This document shows, one piece after another, positions 38,307 through 48,079 of a DNA stretch of 64,000 nt; the stretch's first letter is position 1; each line of letters opens with the position of its first letter. The position numbers and the translations under genes were made by a program. The stretch is from NCBI RefSeq assembly GCF_021147775.1, contig NZ_JAGTPK010000010.1, forward strand, positions 1-64,000. The letters run 5' to 3'. The DNA is from Pseudomonas californiensis. GTDB taxonomy: Bacteria; Pseudomonadota; Gammaproteobacteria; Pseudomonadales; Pseudomonadaceae. A model generated the notes under the pieces. It was not told where the DNA came from and searched no databases. It was given only the letters and a program-made list of their open reading frames with translations.

Positions 38307-39203
38307 TCACTGCAACCAGGGCGGTGGCGGCTCTTCGGTGGACTTGCTCGGTGGCGCATCATCTGCAGCGCGGGCTGCCTGACGGCGGGCCTCGTCCAGA
38401 CGAGCAGCTTCGATTTCGCGCAAGACTCCACCCACATCGGCTTCGTCTTCCGGCTCATCGAACTCACCGGTCAGCACCGTGGCGGGCGACAGCGTGCCCG
38501 CTTCGTAATACGACCACATTTCCTTGGCGAATCTGGTAGTGCGCAGCTCGGGCGCAAAGCGGCCGAAGTACAGGGCCATGTTGCCCACATCGCGTTCGAG
38601 CATGCTGAACGCATGGTTGTTGCCCGCCGCATCGACCGCCTGGGGCAAATCGATGATGACCGGACCGGACGGCGCCAGCAGCACGTTGAACTCGGAAAGG
38701 TCACCGTGCACCAGACCGGCACACAACATCAGCACGATCTGCTCGATCAGAAACGCGTGGTACTCGCGCGCCTGATCCGGCTCCAGCACCACATCGTTCA
38801 AACGTGGCGCAGCGTCACCGTATTCATCGGCGACCAGCTCCATGAGCAGTACGCCTTCCAGGAAGTCATACGGCTTGGGCACACGGACGCCCGCACTGGC
38901 CAGCCGGAACAGCGCTGCCACTTCAGCGTTCTGCCACGCGTCCTCGGTTTCTTTACGACCGAACTTGGAGCCCTTGGCCATGGCCCGGGCCTGTCGGCTG
39001 TTGCGTACCTTGCGACCTTCCTGATACTCGGCCGCCTGGCGGAAACTGCGTTTGTTAGCCTCCTTGTAAACCTTGGCGCACCGCAGCTCTTTGCCACAGC
39101 GCACCACATAAACAGCTGCCTCTTTACCACTCATGAGCGGGCGCAGCACCTCGTCGACCAGACCGTCTTCGATCAGGGGTTCAATGCGTTTAGGAGTTTT
39201 CAT
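38307..39203 (-). CDS. RIO-type serine protein kinase
   Basis: 298 residues. RIO1-like kinase core: GKEAAVYVVR and CAKVYKEANKRSF (ATP-lysine region), catalytic loop LVHGDLSEFNVLL (D and N residues) and metal-binding IIDLPQAV. A proline/acid-rich C-terminal tail (about 240-298) ends PPPPWLQ. It should autophosphorylate or phosphorylate unknown targets in the cytosol; in archaea and eukaryotes RIO kinases act in ribosome maturation, while bacterial roles are undefined. It is a single gene with its own terminator. Confidence 0.87.
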   Translation of the reverse strand: MKTPKRIEPLIEDGLVDEVLRPLMSGKEAAVYVVRCGKELRCAKVYKEANKRSFRQAAEYQEGRKVRNSRQARAMAKGSKFGRKETEDAWQNAEVAALFRLASAGVRVPKPYDFLEGVLLMELVADEYGDAAPRLNDVVLEPDQAREYHAFLIEQIVLMLCAGLVHGDLSEFNVLLAPSGPVIIDLPQAVDAAGNNHAFSMLERDVGNMALYFGRFAPELRTTRFAKEMWSYYEAGTLSPATVLTGEFDEPEDEADVGGVLREIEAARLDEARRQAARAADDAPPSKSTEEPPPPWLQ

Positions 39204-39447
39204 CAGCTTTTATTGTGGGTCCTTTGTTGCCAGATACGCGATTGTTGCCGTTATACGGCAATCCTCAGCCAGCGAGTAGGGGGTAGTGTTTCTTACATTG
39301 CTTTGGTTTTTGAGAAAAAACCGCGCAATGCCCCGGATTAAGCACCTTTCATGCCGCGCGGCAGATAAAAGATATTCCATCGCAAAATGTCAGCGTGCCG
39401 TAAAAATCGGGGATTGAAGCTGTTTTAGTGCCACGTGCCGCATCGGC

Positions 39448-40254
39448 TTATTTGAACAATTCACCCGGCGTGTGACCGAACAAGCCCTTGAAGGCCGCGA
39501 TGAAGGCCGAGGTCGAATCGTAACCGCACGCCAACGCGGTATTGGTCACGCTGTCGCCCTCCTCCAGTGCACTGAGCGATGACAGCAGCCGGGCCCGTTG
39601 ACGCCAGCCTCGAAAACTCAGACCGGTTTCTCGCTGGAACATCCGCATCAGGGTTTTCTCGGAGGCACCAAGCCGTTCAGCCCAGTCACGCAGGGTGACG
39701 GACTGGCTCGGAGCTTCGATCAGTTCATTGCACAGGCCCAGCAACCGCGTGTGCCGGGGCAATGGCAGAGAGAAACCGACCTCCGGGAGTTGCGCCAATT
39801 GGTCCAGCAAAACCTGGACCAGACGCGCCTCAGGACTGTCGTGCTCGGGGTACATCACCGGCAGCAGGCAGAAACTTTTGATCAGTTCCCGCGCCAGCGG
39901 CGTGACTTCAAGCACGCGGCAGCGCTGCGGCGCCCAGTCAGAGACTGCAGTGCGTACGTACAGACTACGCATTTCGGCGCGCATCGACGTCACCACCTGA
40001 TGTTCGAGCCCTGCGGGAACCCAAACACCCCATTGTGGAGGCGCGAAAAAGCTGCCTTCAGCGGTGTGCACGCCCAATACGCCACTGATCGCGTATGAGA
40101 ACTGCACCCACTCATGCCGATGAGGCGGCGTCCATGAGCCCGCGCTGAGGCTTTCGGCACGTGCATACAGCGGCCGTGGCAGACCTGGCAAGGTGGGTAT
40201 CTGCCGTTCACTTTGTGGATGTCGCTGATCAATCTGTCCGTTGGACGGCATCAT
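39448..40254 (-). CDS. AraC-family regulator with cupin sensor domain
   Basis: 268 residues. The N-terminal cupin (about 20-120, RHEWVQFSYAISGVLGVHTA) is followed by two helix-turn-helix motifs, the first at LRDWAERLGASEKTLMRMFQRETG, the second at DSVTNTALACGYDSTSAFIAAFKGLFGHTPGEL. It is divergent from the BASS transporter gene (82 bp between starts) and is its likely regulator. The ligand is unknown. Confidence 0.87.
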   Translation of the reverse strand: MMPSNGQIDQRHPQSERQIPTLPGLPRPLYARAESLSAGSWTPPHRHEWVQFSYAISGVLGVHTAEGSFFAPPQWGVWVPAGLEHQVVTSMRAEMRSLYVRTAVSDWAPQRCRVLEVTPLARELIKSFCLLPVMYPEHDSPEARLVQVLLDQLAQLPEVGFSLPLPRHTRLLGLCNELIEAPSQSVTLRDWAERLGASEKTLMRMFQRETGLSFRGWRQRARLLSSLSALEEGDSVTNTALACGYDSTSAFIAAFKGLFGHTPGELFK

Positions 40255-40336
40255 ATGGCCTTATGTCGCAAGACGGCTGTCAGGCATCAGAGTAGCCTGC
40301 GGTCACCCCTGTTTACAAAAGTTGTCCGGACTGCCC

Positions 40337-41365
40337 ATGCAATCACTCAAACATTTCAAACGCGTCGCCACCGACTGGTTCCTGTGGGGCATGGTACTGG
40401 CCACTGTGCTGGCGTACTTCTTCCCGCACTTTGGTGGCAAGGGCGGCGGCATGCACGCGGAATACGTCATCAACATCGGCGTGTTTGTGGTGTTTTTTCT
40501 GCACGGCGTCAATCTGTCCAGCGAGCAGATCAAAAAGGGCCTGAGCAACTGGCGTCTGCACCTGATGATCCAGGCCTTCACCTTCCTTGTCTTTCCGCTG
40601 ATCTGGCTGGCGTGCGACAAGCTGCTGGGCTCGTATGTCCCGGCACTGCTGATGCTGGGGTTCTTTTACCTGTGCGCCCTGCCTTCGACCATTTCATCCT
40701 CCGTGGCCCTGACCGGCAGTGCGGGCGGCAACGTACCTGCGGCGATTCTCAACGCCAGCATGTCCAGCGTTCTGGGGATTTTCATCACCCCGTGGCTGGT
40801 CAGCCTTGTCGTCGGAACCGGCGCAGGCGGGATCGATCTGGGCGATACGCTGCTGGACCTGTGCGCAATGCTCTTGCTGCCGCTGGTGCTCGGTCAACTG
40901 CTGCGCCCGCTGCTGGGCAAGTTTTTCAGCCGTCACAAGAAGTACACCAACCTGATCGACAAGATCGTCATTCTGCTATTGGTCTACGCAGCGTTTTGCA
41001 ATTCGATGCTTTCCGGCACATGGCAGAGCCAGGGCAACAATGTGCTGGTGATGGCGTTCGCTGGCACCGCGGTGCTGCTGGCATTGATTCTGCTGCTGAC
41101 TACTCGCACGGCCAAGGCGCTGAAATTCGATCACGCAGACAAAGTGGCGGCGGTGTTCTGCGCCACCAAGAAATCTCTGGCGGCAGGTGCACCAATGGCT
41201 GCGCTGATCTTCGGCAGCAACCCAGGGCTGGGGCTGATCCTGCTACCGATAATGATCTATCACCCGATGCAGCTGATCGTCTGTTCGATCATTGCCGAGA
41301 ACTACGCCGGTCGTCATCGCAAACAGTTGTCGGAAGCGGCACTGGAAGACGCGAAAGCGGCGTAA
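40337..41365 (+). CDS. BASS-family (bile acid:sodium symporter-like) transporter
   Basis: 342 residues with about ten hydrophobic segments. Family marks are FFLHGVNLSSEQIKKGL, LCALPSTISSSVALTGSAGG and AVFCATKKSLAAGAPMAALI (the crossover-helix region). This YfeH/SBF-like branch is often annotated arsenical-resistance-like or pantothenate/organic-anion transport; the substrate is not deducible. The start is the ATG at 40337 (QSLKHFKRVATDWFLWG). It is divergent from the AraC regulator. Confidence 0.85.
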   Translation: MQSLKHFKRVATDWFLWGMVLATVLAYFFPHFGGKGGGMHAEYVINIGVFVVFFLHGVNLSSEQIKKGLSNWRLHLMIQAFTFLVFPLIWLACDKLLGSYVPALLMLGFFYLCALPSTISSSVALTGSAGGNVPAAILNASMSSVLGIFITPWLVSLVVGTGAGGIDLGDTLLDLCAMLLLPLVLGQLLRPLLGKFFSRHKKYTNLIDKIVILLLVYAAFCNSMLSGTWQSQGNNVLVMAFAGTAVLLALILLLTTRTAKALKFDHADKVAAVFCATKKSLAAGAPMAALIFGSNPGLGLILLPIMIYHPMQLIVCSIIAENYAGRHRKQLSEAALEDAKAA

Positions 41366-41382
41366 CCAAGGTGCTGGCGAGG

Positions 41383-42853
41383 CTACATCAGTTCGTCGTC
41401 ATCCAGCATGACGCGCGCGTAGAAGATGATCGCCACGGTGGGGATCAACGCCGAGTAACCCGGCCTCAACGCGGTGCTGAAGCGGGTCAGCACGCGCTGC
41501 ACGGGTGCCTCCCGAATCGCCGCCAGCAGCCCTTTGAGCGGACCGGGAGTACGCCCTGCCTCCAGGGTCGCAACGGCTCTGGATTCAGACTCTTCGGTTG
41601 CCAATGAAGCATCGTTCGCGACGGGCCTGAAGAATGAGGTCACCGTCAGGCGTTCAGCCAGCGTGTCGATATGCCGGGCATAAACATCCCAGGGCATGGC
41701 CCTGACACTGGCCATCGGGGTTTCGGCCAGCGGGTGCAACGCGGTAAATGCGTGTCTGAAAAAGGTCTTGAGCAGCAATGCTTCGACCTCCACCACCGTG
41801 GCGCAGTGATGCAGGGCATCCCCCAGATCGTACTGGCGCGCCAGCATGCCCAGCGCTCGGGTGTAGGAAACGCCATGCCGCCTGGCTGCGTTGACGACAC
41901 AGTGTCCGGCGACCAGCTGAAATTCGCGAACAAAAGCATAGGCACGATCTGTCTCTGCGTCCCTGATGCGGGTCCAGCGGCTGCTGCTCAAGTGCTTGAT
42001 GGCGGCGTCCAGCAGATAGTCCGGCGAGCGAGCCAGTACGCCATGCAGATAAGCATCCTGCAGCACCGGGTCGCGGGTCGCTTCGAGTGCGCCGACCTCG
42101 TCTGGATGCAGCCCTTCGCAGCCACTGAAGCCGGTGGCGATGAGTACTTCATGCAAACGCTTCCAGTAATGATGATGCCCATAGCCCGCCATCAGCACGT
42201 TTTCGAAATGCTCGACCGGACCACGGCCCAGGCTTTTTTCGCCAAGATTGAGCAACAGCACCGCATCGTTGCGCGAATACGCATTGATCAGGCGCCACTT
42301 GATACGCCGCGTATAAACCTTCGCCTGCGCTGCGCTGACACGTACCGCCGCGCCCATCAACAACACGTCGCCAATCACCAGCCCATGTTCCGGTGGGCGT
42401 TCAAAACCCTTCAGGGCGCTGATCAGCAGGCGCCCGCCCAAGGAGTGCCCGATCAGATTGACCCGCGTCACGCCTGGGTGCTGTTCGAACAGGTATCGGT
42501 CGAGTTGCTCCAGCAGCACGCCACCCATGACTTCGGCGCGGGCGCGAATGCGCGAATGCGCGAATGCGCGAAAAATGATAAGCGCGGTCGCCCGCCAGTG
42601 CCGCAGCTGCGGCCAGTGGATGAACCCTGGCGGCGGCCATCAGCAGGCCACGCGAGCGGTTGCCCATTTGAGTGAAATGGCTGGAAGGCCAGAAGGCCAT
42701 GATGTTCACGCACTGGCGCAGCGCGGCCGGAATACTGTTGGCCAGCATGCGCCGGTCGCTCAGGTCGTGCCCCGAGGAATAACCGTGAATGAAAATGTTG
42801 GCAACGCTGCCCGAGGTTTTGGGCAAGGTCAGAAACTTGAAGTGATTGTCCAC
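41383..42853 (-). pseudogene. Alpha/beta-hydrolase (DUF726/TMCO4-like) gene, out of frame at an octanucleotide repeat
   Basis: The reading frame from ATG 42853 (NIFIHGYSSG oxyanion region) and the frame ending at 41383 (nucleophile elbow IGHSLGG, about 35 residues past the junction) are both coding-like. They do not join because a tandem AATGCGCG repeat (42542-42570) shifts the frame. With one repeat unit, or with four, the frame is continuous, giving about 484 or 492 residues; three units leave it broken. The C-terminal frame can start at ATG 42528, but that product lacks the N-terminal core. Features such as NAYSRNDAVLLL and GHHHYWKRL recall DUF726 hydrolases. It could be a phase-variable gene rather than a dead one. 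Confidence 0.78.
42542..42570 (+). repeat. Octanucleotide tandem repeat, 3.6 copies of AATGCGCG
   Basis: A leading GCGCG is followed by three exact AATGCGCG units (42547-42554, 42555-42562, 42563-42570). It lies inside a coding sequence, and 8 is not a multiple of 3, so each gain or loss of a unit changes the frame. Confidence 0.95.
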
Positions 42854-42885
42854 GTTGTACCGTCTCGCCTGGCGCTGGCGCCTCC

Positions 42886-43164
42886 TCAGTTCCTGACGAT
42901 GAATCGCTTGGCGATCAGCATGATCAGCCTCAGGCAGAACATGATACCGGTGGCGGCAATGACGATTTTGGCAACCAGCAGGAAATACCCTTCGACCTCA
43001 TCGGAAATCAGCCCGACCAGCAGACCCATGCCCGCGATCAGCAAACCAATCAGCGCCAGGCCGATGTAGGGGCGTAACCAGCGCGTTCTCGCGCCTTTAT
43101 CGAGCAGGTAGAGAAACGCACCCAACAGGATCAGAAGTACCGCAACGCCAATCATCAGACCCAT
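42886..43164 (-). CDS. Small three-helix membrane protein
   Basis: 92 residues with three hydrophobic segments (GLMIGVAVLLILLGAFLYLL; PYIGLALIGLLIAGMGLLVG; FLLVAKIVIAATGIMFCLRL) and a basic C-terminus. Family not recognised. It lies 32 bp upstream of the hydrolase gene on the same strand and is probably co-transcribed with it. Confidence 0.7.
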   Translation of the reverse strand: MGLMIGVAVLLILLGAFLYLLDKGARTRWLRPYIGLALIGLLIAGMGLLVGLISDEVEGYFLLVAKIVIAATGIMFCLRLIMLIAKRFIVRN

Positions 43165-43269
43165 GTTTCACCTGTCAGCGATACCAACGAGTGCGAGGCC
43201 CGATGGCCTCGCAGCCATCGATTATGCCCATGGCCCGGATCTAATACCATCGGCCCGAATGCCAGCCAC

Positions 43270-44547
43270 TCAACGTTCCAGAATCGCCGTGACGCCCTGA
43301 CCGCCCGCCGCACAGATGGAGATCAGCCCGCGACCACTGCCCGCCGCGTCCAGCAACTTGGCCAGGTTGGCGACAATTCGGCCGCCGGTGGCCGCAAATG
43401 GATGACCAGCGGCCAGCGAGCTGCCCTTGACGTTCAGTTTGCTGCGATCAATCGAACCCAACGGCGCGTCCAGCCCCAGGCGCGATTTGCAGTAGTCGGC
43501 GTCTTCCCATGCCTTGAGCGTGCACAGCACCTGAGCGGCAAAGGCTTCGTGAATTTCGTAATAGTCGAAGTCTTGAAGCGTCAGGCCATTACGAGCGAGC
43601 AACCGCGGCACGGCGTACACCGGTGCCATCAACAGGCCTTCTTCACCGTTGACGAAATCGACCGCCGCCGCCTCGCCGTCCCGCCAGTAGGCAAGGACCG
43701 GCAAACCTCGCTCACGCGCCCACTCTTCGCTCGCCAGCAGCACCACTGACGCACCATCCGTCAAAGGTGTCGAGTTACCTGCCGTCAATGTGCCTTTCGC
43801 AGTGCGCTCGAACGCAGGCTTGAGGGCCGTAAGTTTCTCCAGCGTCAGATCAGGCCGAAGGTTGTTGTCACGATTGAGCCCCAGGTACGGAGTCATCAGA
43901 TCGTCTTGCCAGCCCTGGGCGTAGGATGCCGCCATTTTCTGATGGCTTTCCAGCGCCAACTGGTCCTGTGGCGCCCGCTCGATGCCCCAGGTCTGTGCCA
44001 TCAGCTCGCAATGCTGCCCCATCGACAGCCCGGTGCGCGGCTCGCCATTGCGTGGCAGCTCGGGTTTGAGGTTGTGCGGGCGCAACTGCAGCAGAGCCTT
44101 GAGCTTGTCGCCGCTGGTCTTGCTCCGATTGACCTGCAGCAGGATATTGCGCAGGTCCTCGTTGACACCAATCGGCGCATCGGAGGTGGTGTCCACACCT
44201 CCGGCGATGCCGCATTCGATCTGCCCAAGAGCGATCTTGTTGGCGACCAGCAGGGCGGCTTCCAGCCCGGTGCCGCAGGCCTGTTGTATATCGTAAGCCG
44301 GGGTCTGCGCAGACAGTCGTGAGCCCAGCACGCATTCACGGGTCAGGTTGAAATCCCGTGAGTGCTTGAGCACTGCGCCGGCCACCACTTCGCCCATGCG
44401 CTGGCCATGCAGATTGAAGCGTTCGATCAGGCCTTCCAGCGCAGCGGTGAGCATGTCCTGATTGCTGGCAGTGGCGTACGGACCATTGGAGCGGGCGAAC
44501 GGGATGCGGTTACCGCCAACGATGGCGACGCGACGAGGATGCGTCAT
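43270..44547 (-). CDS. fadI: Acetyl-CoA acyltransferase (FadI-like thiolase)
   Basis: 425 residues, thiolase superfamily. The nucleophilic Cys is in QQACGTGLEA (about residue 91); other catalytic motifs are YYEIHEAFAAQ, GHPFAATGGR and the second Cys in ISICAAGGQG. The 425-residue length and HPRRVAIVGGNRIPF start fit the FadI/FadA2 branch rather than the 390-residue FadA. It should cleave 3-ketoacyl-CoA or run the reverse condensation. It is divergent from the fabG-maoC pair (109 bp between starts), and the three enzymes probably serve one pathway. Confidence 0.88.
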   Translation of the reverse strand: MTHPRRVAIVGGNRIPFARSNGPYATASNQDMLTAALEGLIERFNLHGQRMGEVVAGAVLKHSRDFNLTRECVLGSRLSAQTPAYDIQQACGTGLEAALLVANKIALGQIECGIAGGVDTTSDAPIGVNEDLRNILLQVNRSKTSGDKLKALLQLRPHNLKPELPRNGEPRTGLSMGQHCELMAQTWGIERAPQDQLALESHQKMAASYAQGWQDDLMTPYLGLNRDNNLRPDLTLEKLTALKPAFERTAKGTLTAGNSTPLTDGASVVLLASEEWARERGLPVLAYWRDGEAAAVDFVNGEEGLLMAPVYAVPRLLARNGLTLQDFDYYEIHEAFAAQVLCTLKAWEDADYCKSRLGLDAPLGSIDRSKLNVKGSSLAAGHPFAATGGRIVANLAKLLDAAGSGRGLISICAAGGQGVTAILER

Positions 44548-44656
44548 GGAAAACTCCCTTTCTGCTAACGGATGGATGAACAGCGTAGATGAGCAAGAAC
44601 AAACGCCGTACCGCTGTGGTCAACTCCTTTGAACCCCGACCCCAGGAGAGTGTTCC

Positions 44657-46012
44657 ATGCCGTCAGATCGCTATATCGATTTCGCCAACTCCGACGTAGG
44701 CCGTCGCCTGGTGAAAGCCGTCGGTCTGCCGACTCCAACGCGTCTGGAACGCTGGCAGGCCGGGCGTTTGCGTCCGATAGATGGCCCACTGCTGATCAGC
44801 GCCGGACCACTCGCCGACCATGCACGAGTGCTCGCCCATCGTTTCACAGATACGCTGTACAGCCTCGGCAGCGATATCCCCGGCGCCACCGCCTGGGTCG
44901 CCAATCAGAGCCCCAGCCTCAAGGCGGTGGTGTTTGATGCCAGCCCGCTGCTGCGCACCGACCAACTCCGGCAATTGCGGGATTTCTTTCAGCCGCTGCT
45001 GCGCAACCTGGCTGACTGCGCGCATGTCGTGATTCTTGCTCGCTCACCGTTCACGCTCGAAGACCCGCTGGCGGCCAGCACGCAGCAGGCCATCGAGGGC
45101 TTCAGTCGCTCGCTGGCCAAGGAAATGCGCAACGGCGCGACCGTGCAGCTGTTACAGGTCGACGACGGGGCAGAGGATCAGCTCGAAGGGGCGCTGCGCT
45201 TCTTTCTGTCACCCAAGAGCGCGTTTATTTCAGGCCAGGTCATTCGGCTCAATGCCTGCGCCGCCAAGGTCCATGACTGGACACGTCCGCTGGCCGGTCT
45301 CAAGGCACTTGTCACCGGTGCTGCGCGAGGCATTGGCGCGTCCATCGCCGAAACCCTGACCCGTGATGGCGCTCAGGTGATTCTGCTGGATGTGCCACAG
45401 GCCAGGGCTGACCTGGAAGCGCTGGCAGCGCGTCTGGGCGGCCAGCCACTGCTGCTCGACATCTGCGCTGCGGACGCACCTGCCCAGCTACTTGAACACG
45501 TGCAGGGCGGCATCGACATTCTGATCCACAACGCAGGTATCACGCGCGACAAGACGTTGGCCAACATGCCGGAGGACTTTTGGGATTCGGTGCTGGCCAT
45601 CAACCTCAACGCGCCGCAAGTCTTGACCCAGACGCTGCTCGACAACGGCGCATTGAATGACAATGCTCGCGTAGTGCTGATGGCCTCGATCAGCGGACTG
45701 GCCGGTAATCGCGGACAAACCAACTACACCACCAGCAAGGCGGGCCTGATCGGTTACGCCAGAGCCATGGCACCCACCCTGAAACCACGGGGGATCAGCA
45801 TCAATGCCGTCGCACCGGGCTTCATCGAAACGAAAATGACCGAGCATATGCCCTTCACCCTGCGCGAAGCCGGTCGACGCATGAGCTCTCTGGGCCAGGG
45901 TGGTTCGCCGCAGGACGTCGCCGAAACAGTCGCCTGGTTCAGCCAGCCGTGCAGCGGTGCGGTCAGCGGCCAGGTATTGCGCGTGTGCGGTCAAAGCGTG
46001 ATTGGGGCCTGA
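44657..46012 (+). CDS. High-molecular-weight 3-oxoacyl reductase (FabG4-like)
   Basis: 451 residues, nearly twice the size of housekeeping FabG. The N-terminal 205 residues form a flavodoxin-like domain without the cofactor glycine motif. The C-terminal half is a full SDR: GAARGIGASIAE, NAGITRDKTLANM, SISGLAGNRGQ and YTTSKAGLIGYA (YxxxK). This matches HMwFabG enzymes such as mycobacterial FabG4, which reduce 3-oxoacyl-CoA with NADH. A maoC-type hydratase follows 31 bp downstream. Confidence 0.87.
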   Translation: MPSDRYIDFANSDVGRRLVKAVGLPTPTRLERWQAGRLRPIDGPLLISAGPLADHARVLAHRFTDTLYSLGSDIPGATAWVANQSPSLKAVVFDASPLLRTDQLRQLRDFFQPLLRNLADCAHVVILARSPFTLEDPLAASTQQAIEGFSRSLAKEMRNGATVQLLQVDDGAEDQLEGALRFFLSPKSAFISGQVIRLNACAAKVHDWTRPLAGLKALVTGAARGIGASIAETLTRDGAQVILLDVPQARADLEALAARLGGQPLLLDICAADAPAQLLEHVQGGIDILIHNAGITRDKTLANMPEDFWDSVLAINLNAPQVLTQTLLDNGALNDNARVVLMASISGLAGNRGQTNYTTSKAGLIGYARAMAPTLKPRGISINAVAPGFIETKMTEHMPFTLREAGRRMSSLGQGGSPQDVAETVAWFSQPCSGAVSGQVLRVCGQSVIGA

Positions 46013-46043
46013 GCCCTTGTATTACAGCTCAAGGAGATGGACC

Positions 46044-46901
46044 ATGACTGATCATTGGCGCTACCTGCATTCTCAGCAAGCATTGCCAACCTCGTTTCTT
46101 CAGGCAGCCTTGCGCCGCAAAGTGACCGGTACGCAACTGCCCGAATTGGGTCTGCGCAGTTGGATGACGGTCGATGCCGACGCGCTGGCAACCTATCGCA
46201 AGGTGTGTGGTTTCAAGGACGGCAGTCTGCTGCCACCGACCTATCCGCATGTTCTGGCGTTTGCGCTGCAAATGCAGTTGATGACCTCCCGAGAGTTTCC
46301 GTTTCCGCTGCTGGGGCTGATCCACGTCGCCAACCGTATCAGCATTCATCGCCCGCTGGGCGGCGTCACGCAACTGTACGTCGGCGTAGAAGCGTCCAAT
46401 CTGCAACCTCATCCCAAAGGCGCGACGTTTACTCTGGTCACCCGGATAGAGGATGGACTGGGCCTGCTGTGGGAAGAGGAAAGCACCATGCTCTGCAAGG
46501 GCGTGCAGTTGCAAGGCGAGACCGACGCTCACATCGAGCCCAGCGATCTGCCGGTCATCGAATTGACCACTTGGCAGGCGTCTGCACAGATAGGACGCGA
46601 ATACGCGAAAATTTCCGGCGACTACAACCCTATTCACCTGAGCGCGGCCAGCGCCAGACTGTTCGGCTTTCCGCGTGCCATCGCCCACGGTATGTGGCTA
46701 AAGGCACGTACGCTGGCCGAACTGGACGATCATCTGCCTGCATCCAACGTGGTCATCTCGGTGCAGTTCCAGAAGCCAGTACGCTTGCCCGCCAACGTCA
46801 CCCTGTCGGCCAGCGCGGCCGGCTCCCACGGCCAGTTCCGCCTGGAGGGCGAGCAGGACATTGTGCACATGGTCGGCAGTTGGCAACCGCTGACGGAGTG
46901 A
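46044..46901 (+). CDS. MaoC-family (R)-3-hydroxyacyl dehydratase (HtdX-like)
   Basis: 285 residues. The C-terminal hotdog domain has the hydratase motif: YAKISGDYNPIHLSAASARLFGF and IAHGMW (Asp/His active site at about 195-205). The N-terminal half is a degenerate hotdog, as in two-domain MaoC/HtdX proteins. It should hydrate or dehydrate acyl-CoA. I use the ATG at 46044 with AAGGAG upstream. With the upstream FabG4-like reductase and divergent thiolase it forms an acyl-CoA set. Confidence 0.85.
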   Translation: MTDHWRYLHSQQALPTSFLQAALRRKVTGTQLPELGLRSWMTVDADALATYRKVCGFKDGSLLPPTYPHVLAFALQMQLMTSREFPFPLLGLIHVANRISIHRPLGGVTQLYVGVEASNLQPHPKGATFTLVTRIEDGLGLLWEEESTMLCKGVQLQGETDAHIEPSDLPVIELTTWQASAQIGREYAKISGDYNPIHLSAASARLFGFPRAIAHGMWLKARTLAELDDHLPASNVVISVQFQKPVRLPANVTLSASAAGSHGQFRLEGEQDIVHMVGSWQPLTE

Positions 46902-47005
46902 CCGGTCCAGGCGCAGCCGCGCATGGCACGCGCAAACTGAACAAACCCGAAAGCCCGCTTGCCTGACGGCGTGTTTCTCTTGAAGCTATACGTCTTCAGG
47001 AGAGC

Positions 47006-47314
47006 ATGATGAACCTCGACGAATTGACCCAACGCCTGCATCGCATTCGCGACCAGAATGACTGGAAGCAGTTTCACAGCCCGAAAAACCTCGCCATGGC
47101 CGCCAGTGTCGAAATGGCCGAGCTGGTGGAGATCTTCCAGTGGCTGCGCGAGGACCAGTCCCGCGAACTACCTGCCGAAAAATTGGCCCATGCGGGCCAG
47201 GAAATAGGCGATATCGTCCTTTATCTGCTGCTGTTGTGCAGTGAGTTGGGGCTGAACATGGAAGATGTGGTGCGCAGCAAGCTCGCGGACAGCGAGCGGA
47301 GATTTGCCAAGTGA
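47006..47314 (+). CDS. MazG-like nucleotide pyrophosphohydrolase
   Basis: 102 residues, all-alpha NTP-PPase. Metal-binding motifs are EMAELVEIFQW (ExxE) and EIGDIVLYLLLL (ExxD). The size and motifs match the single-domain MazG/RS21-C6 (dCTPase-like) group, which removes pyrophosphate from noncanonical or excess dNTPs. Two adjacent ATGs (47006, 47009) follow AGGAGAG. Its stop overlaps the GTG start of cmoM by 4 bp, so the two are translated together. Confidence 0.83.
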   Translation: MMNLDELTQRLHRIRDQNDWKQFHSPKNLAMAASVEMAELVEIFQWLREDQSRELPAEKLAHAGQEIGDIVLYLLLLCSELGLNMEDVVRSKLADSERRFAK

Positions 47315-48060
47315 GCGACCGCCATTTCGACCAGTTGGCCACCCGGTTCGCGGAAAAGATCTACGGCGGTGCCAAAGGCGCCATCCGGCTGGCAGTGCTG
47401 CAGGCAGATCTGCTGGAGGTACTGCCTGACCGACCGTTGCGTGTGCTTGACATCGGCGCGGGCCTTGGGCACATGTCGCTGTGGCTGGCAGAACGCGGTC
47501 ATCACGTCACGCTGGCCGAACCGGCCGAGCCGATGCTTGAGGGTGCCCGCCAGCGCTTTGCCGAGGCAGGGCAGGCTGCGACCTTTATCCAGACGCCCTG
47601 GCAGGCGCTGCCGGAACTGCTCACCGACACCTACGATCTGGTGCTGTGCCATGCGGTGCTGGAATGGCTGGCTGAGCCTCATGCGATTCTGCCGGTGCTG
47701 CACTCACTCGTAAAAGCTGACGGCTGGCTGTCCCTGGCGTTTTACAACCGCGACGCCTTGATCTATCGCAATCTGCTCAAAGGTCATTTCCGCAAGATGC
47801 GCAAAAATGACATGGCAGGCGAAAAGCAGAGCCTGACGCCCCAGCAGCCGCTCGACCCGCGAGAGCTTGCGACGCAACTCGAAGGCACGTGGCGGGTCGA
47901 AACCCAGAGCGGCGTGCGGGTGTTCCACGACTACATGCCGGTTGAATTCCAGGCGCGGGCCGAGCTGGCGGGTTTGCTGGAAATGGAGCTGGCGCACCGA
48001 CGTCATCCAGCCTTTGCTGGTCTGGGTCGATATCTGCACTGGATGTGCCGTCCCGTCTGA
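47311..48060 (+). CDS. cmoM: tRNA 5-carboxymethoxyuridine methyltransferase CmoM
   Basis: 249 residues, class I SAM methyltransferase. SAM motif I is [11 protein letters not shown], motif II region [10 protein letters not shown], followed by [15 protein letters not shown] and [10 protein letters not shown]. The [10 protein letters not shown] start, HAVLEW and GVRVFHDY features track E. coli CmoM (formerly SmtA) closely. It methylates cmo5U34 of wobble tRNAs to the methyl ester. The start is GTG, overlapping the MazG-like stop by 4 bp. Confidence 0.88.
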   Translation: MSDRHFDQLATRFAEKIYGGAKGAIRLAVLQADLLEVLPDRPLRVLDIGAGLGHMSLWLAERGHHVTLAEPAEPMLEGARQRFAEAGQAATFIQTPWQALPELLTDTYDLVLCHAVLEWLAEPHAILPVLHSLVKADGWLSLAFYNRDALIYRNLLKGHFRKMRKNDMAGEKQSLTPQQPLDPRELATQLEGTWRVETQSGVRVFHDYMPVEFQARAELAGLLEMELAHRRHPAFAGLGRYLHWMCRPV

Positions 48061-48079
48061 CATCACTGCGGAGAGCGTC

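Noticed and set aside
42542..42570. Octanucleotide array as a CRISPR or minisatellite locus
   Set aside because: Units are 8 bp without spacers and lie within a coding sequence.
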